64,000 bases of DNA from Olsenella sp. An285 (GCF_002159625.1 NZ_NFIZ01000012.1:1-64000), one strand, 5' to 3'; numbered from the stretch's first letter, positions 28,180-36,345 are shown. A program made the numbers and translations. Notes: generated by a model from the letters alone, not told the origin.

Positions 28180-28250
28180 TTCTATACATCTTTTGCTATA
28201 AGTATATACTGTCTATACTGATTGTCTATAGTTTGATAATGATAATCTTC
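28180..28250. promoter_or_regulatory. AT-rich island with repeated CTATA boxes and a Fur-like box
   Basis: CTATA occurs at 28182, 28196, 28213 and 28226, followed by GATAATGATAATC at 28235-28247. The last is the left 13 bases of the 19-base Fur consensus; the right part does not match well. It lies 120-190 bases upstream of the minus-strand gene starting at 28060. No plus-strand gene follows. The base composition contrasts sharply with the flanks. Confidence 0.4.
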
Positions 28251-28307
28251 TCATTTTGCAGAGCCAACCTCATGCAGAGACGGCGACCCGCCGCCGGGAT
28301 GTCGCTC

Positions 28308-28434
28308 GTTTGCAGGGTGTTTCGAGGGCGCCAGGGCAGATACACTACAAACGCGCCAGCTCGTCTAGCTGCGGCTTTGCCGCTCTTTTGTTTGTGGTGT
28401 ACTTCGACCTTGCCCCATGAAATACCCTACAAAC
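28308..28434. repeat. Inverted pair of 45-bp repeat units
   Basis: Unit 1 (28308-28352) and unit 2 (28390-28434, inverted) are both 45 bp, and match at 30 of 45 positions when unit 2 is reverse-complemented. Each begins GTTTG and ends CAAAC. The 37-base spacer contains a small hairpin (AGCTGCGGC...GCCGCTC). No coding potential. REP/BIME-like. Confidence 0.6.
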
Positions 28435-28436
28435 GC

Positions 28437-28470
28437 AAAGTGCCCCGGACGGCGAATGCCGTCCGGGGCA
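28437..28470 (-). terminator. Probable terminator of purH
   Basis: 13-bp stem TGCCCCGGACGGC with GCCGTCCGGGGCA around GAAT; minus-strand CTTTGC follows. About 35 bases beyond the purH stop, after a GGGAC-family palindrome. Confidence 0.65.
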
Positions 28471-28502
28471 TAACGTGACAAAGGGACTGTCCCCCTGTCA
28501 AC
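28471..28502. repeat. Imperfect palindrome, GTGACAAAGGGAC family, at purH 3' end
   Basis: AACGTGACAAAGGGAC, central T, GTCCCCCTGTCAAC. Nearly identical to 11940-11968 and close to 6745-6783. It abuts the purH stop codon. Confidence 0.7.
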
Positions 28503-30134
28503 CTAGTGGCGGAAGTGGCGGTTGCCGGTGAAGACCATCGCGATGCCGTGCTCGTTGCAGGCCTCAACGGACTCATCGTCGCGCTTGGAGCCGCCGGGCT
28601 GGATGATGCAGGTCACGCCATGCTCCGCAAGCACGTCCACGTTGTCGCGGAACGGGAAGAACGCGTCGGACGCGCAGGCGTAGCCGCCCTTCCCCACGCC
28701 CATGCGCTCGCAGGCCTCGTCTGCACGCTGGCAGGCAAGAAGCGCGGAGTCCACGCGATTGGGCTGCCCGGGGCCCATGCCGATGCCGGCCTTGTCCTTG
28801 GAGACGAGGATGGCGTTTGACTTGACACCCTTGCAGACGCGCCAGGCAAACATGAGCTCGTCCATCTCCTCGGGCGTGGGCTTGCGCTCGGTCGGGCAGG
28901 TGAACGTCTCGGGATCCTCAGAGACGGTGTCCACGTTCTGCACGAGCACGCCGCCGTCCACGGTGCGTAGCTCATAGCGCGCGTGGCCCTCGGCGCCGCC
29001 GGTTGCCAGGACGCGCAGGTTGGGGCGCTTGGCCATGCGCTCGAGCGCCTCGGGGGTGTAGCTCGGGGCAATGATGACCTCGACGAACTGGCCGTTCTCG
29101 TCAAAGGCGTGCTCAACAAGGTCGAAGGGCACCTCGCGGTTACAGGCGATGATGCCGCCGAAGGCGCTCTTGGGGTCGCACGCGAAAGCGCGGTCGTAGG
29201 CGCAGGTGATGTCCTCGGCCACCGCGGAGCCGCAGGGGTTCTGGTGCTTGAGGATCACGCAGGCGGGGCCGTCGAACTCGCGCACGAGGTTCCACGCGGC
29301 GTCCGCGTCGAGGTAGTTGTTGTAGGAGAGCGGCTTGCCCTGAACCTGCTCCGCTCCCACGAGCGGGTTGGCGGAGGAGAAGGCGTCGGCCGCCTCATCC
29401 GCAAAGCGATAGACGGCGGCGGACTGCTGGGGGTTCTCGCCGTAGCGCAGGTCGTCGACCTTCTCCAGATAGAGGCCGAGCTCCTCGGGCAGCTCGGGCT
29501 CGTCCTCGCACTCCTCGTCGGCGAAGTCCTCGTCGTAGCGGTCGGCGAGCCACATCGCGATGGCGGCATCGTAGTTGGCAGTGGTCTCGTAGACCTTGAG
29601 CTGCAGGTAGCGACGCAGCTCGAGCGAGGTGCAGCCCTCGTTGGCGCGCATCTCCTCGAGGATCTCGTCGTAGTCCGCCGGGTCGGAGACCACGGTCACG
29701 GAGTCGGCGTTCTTGGCCGCGGAGCGCAGCATGGAGGGGCCGCCGATGTCGATGTGCTCGATGGCGTCGTCGAAGGTGACGTCCGGCTTGGCCACGGTCT
29801 TCTCGAACTCGTAGAGGTTCACGCAGACGAGGTCGATCATGCCGATGCCGTGCTCGGCCGCCTCGGCCATGTGGTCCGGGTTGTCGCGACGGGCGAGAAG
29901 CCCGCCGTGCACCTTGGGGTGCAGCGTCTTCACGCGGCCGTCCATCATCTCCGGGAAGCCCGTGTACTGCTCGATGGGCACGACGTGGACGCCGGCCTCC
30001 TCGAGCACGCGCGCGGTGCCGCCCGTCGAGATGACCTCGACGCCGAACTCGTCCTCGAGCGCCTTGACGAAGTCGACGACGCCCGTCTTGTCCGTCACCG
30101 AGACGAGCGCCCTCTTGATGGGAGTATCTGCCAT
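28503..30134 (-). CDS. purH: Bifunctional AICAR formyltransferase/IMP cyclohydrolase
   Basis: Catalyses the last two steps to IMP. 543 residues; the family norm is about 520. The N-terminal MGS-like cyclohydrolase domain has [58 protein letters not shown] and [15 protein letters not shown]. The transformylase domain has [40 protein letters not shown] and the C-terminal [32 protein letters not shown] Glu/Asp-rich insert ([17 protein letters not shown]) lies near 205-220. The ATG at 30134 has GGAGGGG upstream. Confidence 0.97.
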   Translation of the reverse strand: MADTPIKRALVSVTDKTGVVDFVKALEDEFGVEVISTGGTARVLEEAGVHVVPIEQYTGFPEMMDGRVKTLHPKVHGGLLARRDNPDHMAEAAEHGIGMIDLVCVNLYEFEKTVAKPDVTFDDAIEHIDIGGPSMLRSAAKNADSVTVVSDPADYDEILEEMRANEGCTSLELRRYLQLKVYETTANYDAAIAMWLADRYDEDFADEECEDEPELPEELGLYLEKVDDLRYGENPQQSAAVYRFADEAADAFSSANPLVGAEQVQGKPLSYNNYLDADAAWNLVREFDGPACVILKHQNPCGSAVAEDITCAYDRAFACDPKSAFGGIIACNREVPFDLVEHAFDENGQFVEVIIAPSYTPEALERMAKRPNLRVLATGGAEGHARYELRTVDGGVLVQNVDTVSEDPETFTCPTERKPTPEEMDELMFAWRVCKGVKSNAILVSKDKAGIGMGPGQPNRVDSALLACQRADEACERMGVGKGGYACASDAFFPFRDNVDVLAEHGVTCIIQPGGSKRDDESVEACNEHGIAMVFTGNRHFRH

Positions 30135-30204
30135 GGCCCCTCCTTGGGTTTGACGACGACATGTTGTACCGTCATCTCTTACGATACCGCAGCTGGAGGA
30201 TAAG

Positions 30205-30858
30205 ATGGCCCAAATAGATGCAGAGTTGACCTTCAGGCCCTTTGACGAGAAGGACTTCGAGCCCCTGGCGGAACTCGTGGGGCGCACCTGGCTCTCGGAG
30301 TTCCCCGCACGCGCGCAAGAGGCCGCGGGCGGGGTGGAGCTCGCGCACTACCTGGCGCCGGCCACCTGGTCGATGGTCGCCGAGCTCGGAGGCAAGATCA
30401 TGGGAGCCGTGCTCGTGGTGGAGCGGGGACGCGAGAACCCCGACGCCCAGGCGTGGTCGTCCCTCGAGGCACGCCTCACCGCAGAGGCCGAGAAGGACCC
30501 GGAGCTTGCCGAGGCCATCCGTGTGGAGATGAGCGGGGTCGAGGAGGAGGCCCTGCTCGAGAGCGAGTACGCCGCCACGGACGCCCCGGGCACCGACGCC
30601 ACGATCAAACTGCTCATCGTCTCCCCCGACGCCAAGGGCCTGGGCATCGGGGGCAGGCTCTTCTCGGCCGCCGCCGAACACCTGAGGGAGACCGGCGCGA
30701 GGGGCTACCACCTGCTCACGGACGATGCCTGTGACGTGGGCTTCTACGAGCACAAGGGGCTCGAACGCGCCATGCGCCGACGCTCGCGGGCCTTCTGGCC
30801 GGGAGCCGACCCCGCAACGGACGAGTTCTACGTCTACGTCTTCGAGCAGGCACTGTAG
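30205..30858 (+). CDS. GNAT-family N-acetyltransferase
   Basis: 217 residues. The acetyl-CoA-binding region VSPDAKGLGIGGRLFSAAAEHLRETGARGYHLLTDDACDVGFYEHKGLER is a typical GNAT motif A/B run, with an N-terminal FRPFDEKDFEPLAELVGRTW. A roughly 45-residue helical insert (ENPDAQAWSSLEARLTAEAEKDPELAEAIRVEMSGVEEEALLE) sits between the halves. Acceptor unknown. Its TAG shares its last base with the GTG of gluQRS, so the two are translationally coupled. Confidence 0.88.
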   Translation: MAQIDAELTFRPFDEKDFEPLAELVGRTWLSEFPARAQEAAGGVELAHYLAPATWSMVAELGGKIMGAVLVVERGRENPDAQAWSSLEARLTAEAEKDPELAEAIRVEMSGVEEEALLESEYAATDAPGTDATIKLLIVSPDAKGLGIGGRLFSAAAEHLRETGARGYHLLTDDACDVGFYEHKGLERAMRRRSRAFWPGADPATDEFYVYVFEQAL

Positions 30859-31808
30859 TGCGCGGCAGGTTTGCGCCGACGCCTTCCGGGCGGATGCACC
30901 TGGGAAACGTCTTCGCCGCGCTCGTGGCCTGGCTCTCGGCGCGGGCGGAGGGCGGCTCGATCGTGCTGCGCATCGAGGACCTGGATCCGCGCGCCCAGCA
31001 CCCCGGGGTCGCCGAGACGCTCATGCGCGACCTCGAGTGGCTGGGGCTCACGTGGGACGAGGGGCCGTTCTGGCAGAGCGAGCGCGGCGAGGTCTACGCC
31101 GAGGCGCTCGAGCGCCTCTCCGAGCAGGGGCTGCTCTACCCCTGCTTCTGCACGCGGGCGGACCTGCGCGCGGCATCGGCGCCGCACGCCTCCGACGGGG
31201 CGCTCGTGTACCCGGGGACCTGCCGCGGGCTCTCCCCCAAGGAGGTCGCGCGCCGCTCGGCGGAGCGAGCCCGCTCGTTGCGCCTCCTCGTGCCGGACGC
31301 TGGCGACCCCGCCGGCACCATCGAGTTTTGCGACCTCGCGTACGGGCCGCACCGCGAGGTGCTCGCGCGCGACTGCGGGGACTTCCTCGTGCGCCGCAGC
31401 GACGGCGTAGTGGCCTACCAGCTTGCCGTAGTGGTGGATGACGCCCTCATGGACGTGACCCAGGTGGTGCGCGGGCACGACCTGCTCCCCTCCTGCGCGC
31501 GGCAGACCTACCTGGCGCGGCTGCTCGGCTGGGAGCCGCCGCAGTACGGACACGTTCCGCTGCTGGTGGCGCCCGACGGCCGCCGCCTGGCAAAGCGAGA
31601 CCGAGACCTCGACCTCGGGGCGCTGCGGAAGCGCGGCGTGCATGCCGAGAAGATCATCGGCACGCTTGCCGCAGCGGCGGGCCTTGCCGATCCCGGGTGC
31701 GAGGCCTCGCCCGCCGAGCTGGTGCAGGGCTTCTCCTGGAACAAGGTTGCCGCTCATCACGAGGACGTGATTGTGGACGAGGTTTTTCTCGACGGGCTTC
31801 TGAGTTGA
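30858..31808 (+). CDS. gluQ: Glutamyl-Q tRNA(Asp) synthetase
   Basis: Attaches glutamate to queuosine in tRNA(Asp). 316 residues, the length of a GluRS catalytic domain without the anticodon-binding domain. HIGH-equivalent PTPSGRMHLGNV; zinc cysteines in YPCFCTRADLR and YPGTC; KMSKS-equivalent RLAKRDRDLDLGALR. A GTG at 30858 overlaps the GNAT stop. Together with queT it indicates that this organism has queuosine-modified tRNA, probably by precursor salvage. The final two-thirds of the ORF is closely spaced before a tRNA gene with its own promoter. Confidence 0.93.
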   Translation: MRGRFAPTPSGRMHLGNVFAALVAWLSARAEGGSIVLRIEDLDPRAQHPGVAETLMRDLEWLGLTWDEGPFWQSERGEVYAEALERLSEQGLLYPCFCTRADLRAASAPHASDGALVYPGTCRGLSPKEVARRSAERARSLRLLVPDAGDPAGTIEFCDLAYGPHREVLARDCGDFLVRRSDGVVAYQLAVVVDDALMDVTQVVRGHDLLPSCARQTYLARLLGWEPPQYGHVPLLVAPDGRRLAKRDRDLDLGALRKRGVHAEKIIGTLAAAAGLADPGCEASPAELVQGFSWNKVAAHHEDVIVDEVFLDGLLS

Positions 31809-31810
31809 AG

Positions 31811-31839
31811 TTGTGAGTTGCCGCGTTGTGGGGTATTAT
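31811..31839 (+). promoter_or_regulatory. Promoter of tRNA-Ser
   Basis: -35 TTGTGA (31811-31816), 17-base spacer, -10 TATTAT (31834-31839). It ends 17 bases before the mature 5' end. Confidence 0.65.
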
Positions 31840-31856
31840 TCTCTAGCACCATTCAC

Positions 31857-31948
31857 GGAGAGCTGACCGAGAGGCCGAAGGTGCTCGCCTGCTAAGCGAG
31901 TATAGGATGCAAATCCTATCTGGGGTTCGAATCCCCAGCTCTCCGCCA
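31857..31948 (+). tRNA. tRNA-Ser (anticodon GCT)
   Basis: 92 nt including encoded GCCA. Acceptor GGAGAGC with its complement before GCCA; anticodon stem CTCGC/GCGAG with loop CTGCTAA; long variable arm (class II) TATAGGATGCAAATCCTATC; T-arm GGGGTTCGAATCCCC. Confidence 0.97.
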
Positions 31949-32054
31949 GACGGCTCAGGGCCCGTTCCGCCACGCGCGGGACGGGCCTTCTTCGTTAACG
32001 ACGCCGGGGACGACATCTCCATCCCCACATCTCCAACATTTTTTGGATTCTCGC

Positions 32055-32083
32055 TTGACGGGCGCCGGGTGCCGTGGCATTAT
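32055..32083 (+). promoter_or_regulatory. Promoter of tRNA-Arg(ACG)
   Basis: -35 TTGACG (32055-32060), 17-base spacer, -10 CATTAT (32078-32083). 12 bases before the tRNA. Confidence 0.65.
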
Positions 32084-32095
32084 TCTCAACTGCAC

Positions 32096-32172
32096 GCGGC
32101 GTTACCTCAGCTGGATAGAGGACCTGACTACGAATCAGGGCGTCATAGGTTCGAATCCTATACGCCGCACCA
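32096..32172 (+). tRNA. tRNA-Arg (anticodon ACG)
   Basis: 77 nt with encoded CCA. Acceptor GCGGCGT/ACGCCGC; anticodon stem CCTGA/TCAGG with loop CTACGAA; T-arm ATAGGTTCGAATCCTAT. The ACG anticodon is expected to be read as ICG after deamination. Confidence 0.97.
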
Positions 32173-32181
32173 CGCAAACTA

Positions 32182-32207
32182 AGGGGCTCCTTCGGGAGCC
32201 CCTTTTT
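32182..32207 (+). terminator. Intrinsic terminator of tRNA-Arg(ACG)
   Basis: Stem AGGGGCTCC with GGAGCCCCT around TTCG, then TTTTT. Ten bases after the tRNA. Confidence 0.9.
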
Positions 32208-32448
32208 GCACGGACGCTGCCCCCTCCCCATAAAGCCAGGTTGTCGGAGTCCGGCGTAGGCGCCGGTGGCATCCCGCACTTCTTATCATGCGCCGAGAGC
32301 TTGGTCGCACCCAACGCCCGCACTCATGGGTGCGGGCCGTCACGCACCTAGAAGCCGCACCTGCGAGCATATGGCGAGAAGAACATCGCACTTGACGCCC
32401 CCGGCCCCTCAAACTGCCCGCACTCCTTGCCCGCACTCGTGAGCGCGG
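32208..32448. other. Intergenic region with repeated CCCGCACTC boxes
   Basis: No gene seen. CCCGCACTT at about 32273, then GCCCGCACTC at about 32313, 32417 and 32427. The second is paired with GGTGCGGGC to form a hairpin. A CGAGAAGAAC motif lies at 32375-32384. A similar cluster of boxes occurs at 49470-49592. Confidence 0.5.
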
Positions 32449-32479
32449 AAAACGGGCGCCGACCCACGCCGGCGCCCGT
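32449..32479 (-). terminator. Intrinsic terminator of the deoC-manA-rmlD operon
   Basis: On the minus strand ACGGGCGCCG, a short loop, CGGCGCCCGT, then TTTCC. Located 28 bases after the stop of the last gene. Confidence 0.8.
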
Positions 32480-32506
32480 CAGCAGAACTCTCGCCAGTCG
32501 AAATCT

Positions 32507-33373
32507 CTACAGCAGGCCGAAGTCGCGCAGGCAGAGGTCGAGGTCCTCCTCGAACGTGCCGAGCTCGATGCCCGCCGCGCGAATCTTGTCCGACGCAAGG
32601 CGGAAGTCGCGAGGGGCGTCTGCATACGTGACCTCGTCCGGGAGGATGAGACGGTCGACCTCGGTCTCCGGGCAGCCGAGCCGCTCGGCCACGAGGCGGG
32701 CGGTCTCGTACGTGGTGCGCCCGTTCTGGCTGGCAAAGTGGTACGCACCGGACGGGAGCTCCAGGATCTGAGGAAGCTGGCCGGCGAAGCGCTGCGCGTA
32801 GGTCATGTTGCGCCGCTCGTGCACGCGGAACCCGGCGGGCTCACCCGTACGCAGGACCCGCATCACGTTGGTGAGGATGTTGGGGGAGGGGTGCACGCCC
32901 GGCATACCGAGGCCAAACATCCAGGAGAAGCGGAGGATGAGGTAGTCCTCGACGTTCTCGCGAATCCAAGCGTCAGCCTCCATCTTCTGCTGGCCGTAGC
33001 GGGTGGTGGACGCCTGCTCGTCCTCCTCTGAGAAGGGCGCCTCGCCCGGGGAGGCGTTGAAGCACTGCTCCGTGGAGATGAAGACCACGCGCCTGCCCCT
33101 GTTCCGGCACGCGCGGGCGATGGCGATCGCGGACTCCGTGTTCACGCGGTGCGTCCCCTCGGGGTCCTGCTCGCAGTGGGCCGTGGTGGCGTCGGCCGCC
33201 ATGTGGAGGCAGACGTCGAAGTCCGCCGCGCGGAAGAAGTCCTCCACGCCCGCCGGGTCGCGGAAGTCGACGTCGGTGTGGGAGATGCACAGGAACTCGT
33301 AGGTTCCCGTGTTATAGAGACGCGCGAGGCTCGCGAGGTACCCGCGCGCGCCGGTGACGAGAATTCGCTTCAT
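32507..33373 (-). CDS. NAD(P)-dependent sugar-nucleotide reductase, RmlD-like
   Basis: 288-residue extended SDR. The Rossmann motif is VTGARGYLASLARL; VCLHMAADATTAHCEQDP and the catalytic STEQCFN...TTRYGQQKMEAD (Tyr-x3-Lys) follow. The layout is that of dTDP-4-dehydrorhamnose reductase (RmlD_sub_bind). No other rhamnose genes are nearby, so the true substrate is open. It is third in a minus-strand run after deoC and manA, 61 bases beyond manA, and ends with a strong terminator. The ATG at 33373 follows GGAG by nine bases. Confidence 0.8.
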   Translation of the reverse strand: MKRILVTGARGYLASLARLYNTGTYEFLCISHTDVDFRDPAGVEDFFRAADFDVCLHMAADATTAHCEQDPEGTHRVNTESAIAIARACRNRGRRVVFISTEQCFNASPGEAPFSEEDEQASTTRYGQQKMEADAWIRENVEDYLILRFSWMFGLGMPGVHPSPNILTNVMRVLRTGEPAGFRVHERRNMTYAQRFAGQLPQILELPSGAYHFASQNGRTTYETARLVAERLGCPETEVDRLILPDEVTYADAPRDFRLASDKIRAAGIELGTFEEDLDLCLRDFGLL

Positions 33374-33434
33374 GAGATGGTCTCCGTTCCCTTTGTATGA
33401 CAAAGCTTCCTGGCAAAGCACCCTGGCACCTTTG

Positions 33435-34373
33435 TCAGGATCGCGTGGCGTAGCTGCGCAGAACCCGGCATGTGCCCTCGATCGTATACGACCCCACGCA
33501 CGCCGGCACGAGCACGGAGCGCGTGAACGGAAGCTCCGTCACGCCCTCAGCAGTGCGCACGCGCGCCTCGCCGGCGACGCAGGAGAGCACCTCGTAGCGA
33601 CCGTCCATCTCCTGCTCCCACGTGCCGCGCACGTCGATGGCATCGGAGACGAAGAGGCGGTGAGTCACGCCGCGCCTGACGCCGGCGGGCGCGGAGGGAT
33701 CGAAGGCCCCCAGATGGTTGGGCACGGGACGGCTCTTGGTCCGCAGGACGTCGAAGCCCTGCTCAACGTGGAGCTCTCGGCCGCGGCCCCAGTCACAGAT
33801 GCGATAGGTCTTGAAGCCGAGGCTGCCCACCTCAAGAGCAAAGACTCCGGCGCCCAGCGCGTGGATGGTGCCGGCGGGGATGAGGACGAAGTCCCCCTCC
33901 TGCACCGGAACCTTGCGGCAGTAGCGCTCACCGATGGTGTCGTCAGCGGCCGCGGCGCGCAGGGCGTCCACGTCGTCCGTGGTGGAACCGCAGTATATGA
34001 AGGCGCCGGGCTCGGCACCAAGTATGTACCAGGACTCGGTCTTCTCGTGGTCGCTCTCGTGCTCCCGAGCGTACGCCTCGTCGGGGTGGACCTGAACGGA
34101 GAGGCTCTCTCCGGCATCCATCACGATGACCTGGACGATGCCGTCCTCGCCTGAAAGGTCGCCCATGACCTCGGCACGGTGGTCCCGGATGAGCTCGTCG
34201 AGCGGCGTCCCGTCATACGGGCCGCCCTCGACGACGTTGACGAGGCCCTCGTGCACGGAGACGTCGAACGACTCACCGTAGAGCGTGTCGCCCTCGATCC
34301 CGCGCGCCTCGTTCACGCGCCGCCCCGACCACACGGGCGAGATGTAGTTGGGCCTCAGGAGAAGCGGTTCCAT
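33435..34373 (-). CDS. manA: Mannose-6-phosphate isomerase, class I type
   Basis: 312-residue zinc cupin interconverting mannose-6-P and fructose-6-P, close to the short Firmicutes form. Zinc-binding blocks are LSVQVHPDEAYA, KTESWYILGAEPGA and VLIPAGTIHALGAGVFALEVG. The N-terminal NYISPVWSGRRVNE is family-typical. It starts nine bases after the deoC stop, so they are co-transcribed. Pairing with deoC and a UTRA regulator suggests use of a phosphosugar or nucleoside sugar, but no transporter is in the run. Confidence 0.92.
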   Translation of the reverse strand: MEPLLLRPNYISPVWSGRRVNEARGIEGDTLYGESFDVSVHEGLVNVVEGGPYDGTPLDELIRDHRAEVMGDLSGEDGIVQVIVMDAGESLSVQVHPDEAYAREHESDHEKTESWYILGAEPGAFIYCGSTTDDVDALRAAAADDTIGERYCRKVPVQEGDFVLIPAGTIHALGAGVFALEVGSLGFKTYRICDWGRGRELHVEQGFDVLRTKSRPVPNHLGAFDPSAPAGVRRGVTHRLFVSDAIDVRGTWEQEMDGRYEVLSCVAGEARVRTAEGVTELPFTRSVLVPACVGSYTIEGTCRVLRSYATRS

Positions 34374-34382
34374 CTCCGCCCC

Positions 34383-35093
34383 CTAGAGCTCGTAGGAGTC
34401 GACGCCCTCGGCCCCCATGCGGGCCTTGAGCTCCTCGATGATGGGGACGCCGGCGCTGCAGCCGATGCGCTCCGCGCCGGCACGCACCATGTCGAGGAAG
34501 GCGTCCGCGGTGCGGATGCCGCCCGCCGCCTTGACCTTCACGCGCTCGTCCACGTTCTCGCGCATGAGGCGGACGTCCTCGACCGTGGCCCCGCCGGTGG
34601 AGAACCCCGTGGAGGTCTTGACGAAGGTCGGGAGCACCTTGCTCGCGACCTCGCAGAGCTTGAGCTTCTCGTCCTGCGTGAGCAGGCAGTTCTCGAAGAT
34701 GACCTTGGAGGGGACGCCCGCCTCGCGGCAGATGTCGACGATCTGCGTCATCTCGTCCTCGACGTAGCCCCAGTTGCCCGCCTTGACCTCGGTGAGGTTG
34801 ACGACGTAGTCGATCTCGTTGGCACCGTTGGCGAGCGCGTCTCTTGTCTCGAAGGCCTTGACGGCAATCGAGGTCTGCCCCAGGGGAAAGCCAATGGCGG
34901 CGCCGGTGTGGACGTCTGTGCCGGCAAGCAGCTCCGAGCAGAGCCTTGACTGGACCGAGTTCACCGCCACCATCCTGAAGCGGTAGCGCCTCGCCTCATC
35001 GCAGAGCCGCTCCATGTCCGCGCGCGTGGCATCCGGGCGCAGGTTGGTGTGGTCAACCAGGAGAGCAAAATCGTCAATCGTATAGCGCCTCAT
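34383..35093 (-). CDS. deoC: Deoxyribose-phosphate aldolase
   Basis: Cleaves 2-deoxyribose-5-phosphate to acetaldehyde and glyceraldehyde-3-phosphate. 236 residues. [40 protein letters not shown], the Schiff-base lysine in [14 protein letters not shown], and [17 protein letters not shown]. The ATG at 35093 has AGGAG seven bases upstream. First gene of a probable deoC-manA-rmlD operon, divergent from the GntR/UTRA regulator. Confidence 0.95.
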   Translation of the reverse strand: MRRYTIDDFALLVDHTNLRPDATRADMERLCDEARRYRFRMVAVNSVQSRLCSELLAGTDVHTGAAIGFPLGQTSIAVKAFETRDALANGANEIDYVVNLTEVKAGNWGYVEDEMTQIVDICREAGVPSKVIFENCLLTQDEKLKLCEVASKVLPTFVKTSTGFSTGGATVEDVRLMRENVDERVKVKAAGGIRTADAFLDMVRAGAERIGCSAGVPIIEELKARMGAEGVDSYEL

Positions 35094-35137
35094 GGGGATT
35101 CTCCTATCCACTTCGACTGGGCTGCACTCATGCTATC

Positions 35138-35184
35138 ATATGTCTGACTTATCGAATCGAGAATTCCTAATATGTCTGTCATAT
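35138..35184. promoter_or_regulatory. Paired operator candidates between deoC and the GntR regulator
   Basis: ATATGTCTGAC at 35138-35148 and ATATGTCTGTCATAT at 35170-35184 are direct repeats offset by 32 bp, about three helical turns. The second has dyad arms ATATG/CATAT. Both lie between the two divergent starts, and the first overlaps a minus-strand TATGAT-type -10. HutC-type GntR proteins bind short dyads of this kind. Confidence 0.5.
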
Positions 35185-35211
35185 TCATCATGCGAGACTA
35201 AGGCCGGGAAC

Positions 35212-35922
35212 ATGACCCTCTACGACACGATCAAGGAAGACCTCCTCTCCAAGATCAAGGACGGCACCTATCGCGAGGGGGAGACCATCCCATCGGAGAT
35301 GGAGCTTGCCAAGGAGTACGGCGTGAGCCGCCCCACCATCCGACAGGCGGTCCAGATCCTCGCGAGCGACGGGTACCTCGAGAAGCGACGGCGTCGCGGC
35401 ACCGTGGTGACCAGGCCAAAGGTGAGTCAGTCGTTCACCATGTCCATCTCCAGCTTCGAGGACGCCATGCGCCTGGCGGGCCGCATGCCAAGGACCAACG
35501 TCCTCGTCTTCAAGCGCGAGAAGGCAGACGAGGACGCAGCAAGCCACCTCGAGCTCCCCCGCGGAAGCGAGGTCTACAAGCTCGTGCGCCTTCGCTATGC
35601 CGACGATCTGCCCAACGTCTTTGTGGAGAGCTACGTCCCCTGCGACCGCTACCCCGGTCTCGAGTCATACGACTTCAACGTCACGAGCCTCTATGCGGCC
35701 ATGGACCGGTGCGGCGGCACGGTCGTCTCTGCCCGGCGCCGCCTCGAGGCCGTCCGGGCGGACGGGACGACCGCCGCCCTCCTCGACGTCGAGGAGGGCG
35801 ATCCCCTGCTGCTGTTCCACACCGTCGCGCGCGACGCAACCGGCGCTGCCGTCGAGTACTCCATCGCCACCTACCGAGGCGAGAGCAACAGCTTCGAGAT
35901 AGACGTCCGCAGGCTCCCCTAG
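35212..35922 (+). CDS. GntR-family (HutC/UTRA) transcriptional regulator
   Basis: 236 residues. N-terminal wHTH at 5-70 (GETIPSEMELAKEYGVSRPTIRQAVQILASDGYLEKRRRRGTVV). UTRA effector domain at about 85-235 (EVYKLVRLRYADDLPNVFVESYVPCDRYPGLESYD, ending VEYSIATYRGESNSFEI). UTRA domains bind phosphosugars or similar small ligands. The ATG at 35212 has only a weak ribosome site (AAGG). Divergent from deoC-manA-rmlD, the likely target. Convergent with the next gene, overlapping by four bases at CCTAGG. Confidence 0.9.
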   Translation: MTLYDTIKEDLLSKIKDGTYREGETIPSEMELAKEYGVSRPTIRQAVQILASDGYLEKRRRRGTVVTRPKVSQSFTMSISSFEDAMRLAGRMPRTNVLVFKREKADEDAASHLELPRGSEVYKLVRLRYADDLPNVFVESYVPCDRYPGLESYDFNVTSLYAAMDRCGGTVVSARRRLEAVRADGTTAALLDVEEGDPLLLFHTVARDATGAAVEYSIATYRGESNSFEIDVRRLP

Positions 35923-36257
35923 GCCTTGGGGCCCCGCGTCTCCCCGGATGCGCCCACAGTACAGGGAATCCCGCGCCCGGCACAGAGGCACGCAAGGTCC
36001 GTGAGGTCATAGCGCGCGTCCGCCAGATAATCCCACAGGGAGCCCTCAGGGCCCGCAAAGCCTATCTCCGCCACGACCTCGGACACCGCCTCCGGCGTGA
36101 GCCTAACCGACAGCACGTGGTTCTTCTCGCCAAACGCAACCTGCGCAGAGGGGCCGGAGACCTCCTCGCACAGCACCACGTCATCGCCATCGAGCCCCAC
36201 GAACACCTCGCGCACGTCCCCCGCGCTCTCAAACCCCGCGACCCTCAGCCTCTCCAT
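35919..36257 (-). CDS. Small protein of unknown function behind SOS-box-like sites
   Basis: 112 residues (MERLRVAGFESAGDVREVFVGLDGDDVVLCEEVSGPSAQVAFG...). No motif is recognised. It looks soluble and acidic, with alternating beta/alpha character and a C-terminal YDLTDLACLCAGRGIPC segment with three cysteines. Codon usage matches its neighbours. GGGAGGCATG gives an ATG at 36257 with tight ribosome-site spacing. Two tandem GAAC-N4-GTTC dyads lie 40-66 bases upstream, so damage-inducible expression is a possibility. Confidence 0.65.
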   Translation of the reverse strand: MERLRVAGFESAGDVREVFVGLDGDDVVLCEEVSGPSAQVAFGEKNHVLSVRLTPEAVSEVVAEIGFAGPEGSLWDYLADARYDLTDLACLCAGRGIPCTVGASGETRGPKA

Positions 36258-36296
36258 GCCTCCCGCCTTTCCTCGCTCCGTGGCGACATGATAACA

Positions 36297-36324
36297 GAAC
36301 TTTTGTTCGTAGAACAGTTGTTCT
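36297..36324 (-). promoter_or_regulatory. Two tandem LexA/DinR-box-like dyads
   Basis: GAACTTTTGTTC at 36297-36308 and AGAACAGTTGTTCT at 36311-36324 both fit GAAC-N4-GTTC, the core of the Gram-positive SOS box. Their centres are 15 bp apart. They would overlap a promoter with a -10 near TTATCA (36288-36293 on the minus strand) for the 112-residue gene. Confidence 0.5.
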
Positions 36325-36345
36325 CACAAAAGAAGTACGAGTCGA

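Noticed and set aside
28235-28247. Confident Fur box
   Set aside because: Only the left 13 bases match the 19-base consensus and no iron-related gene is adjacent; kept as a weak candidate only.
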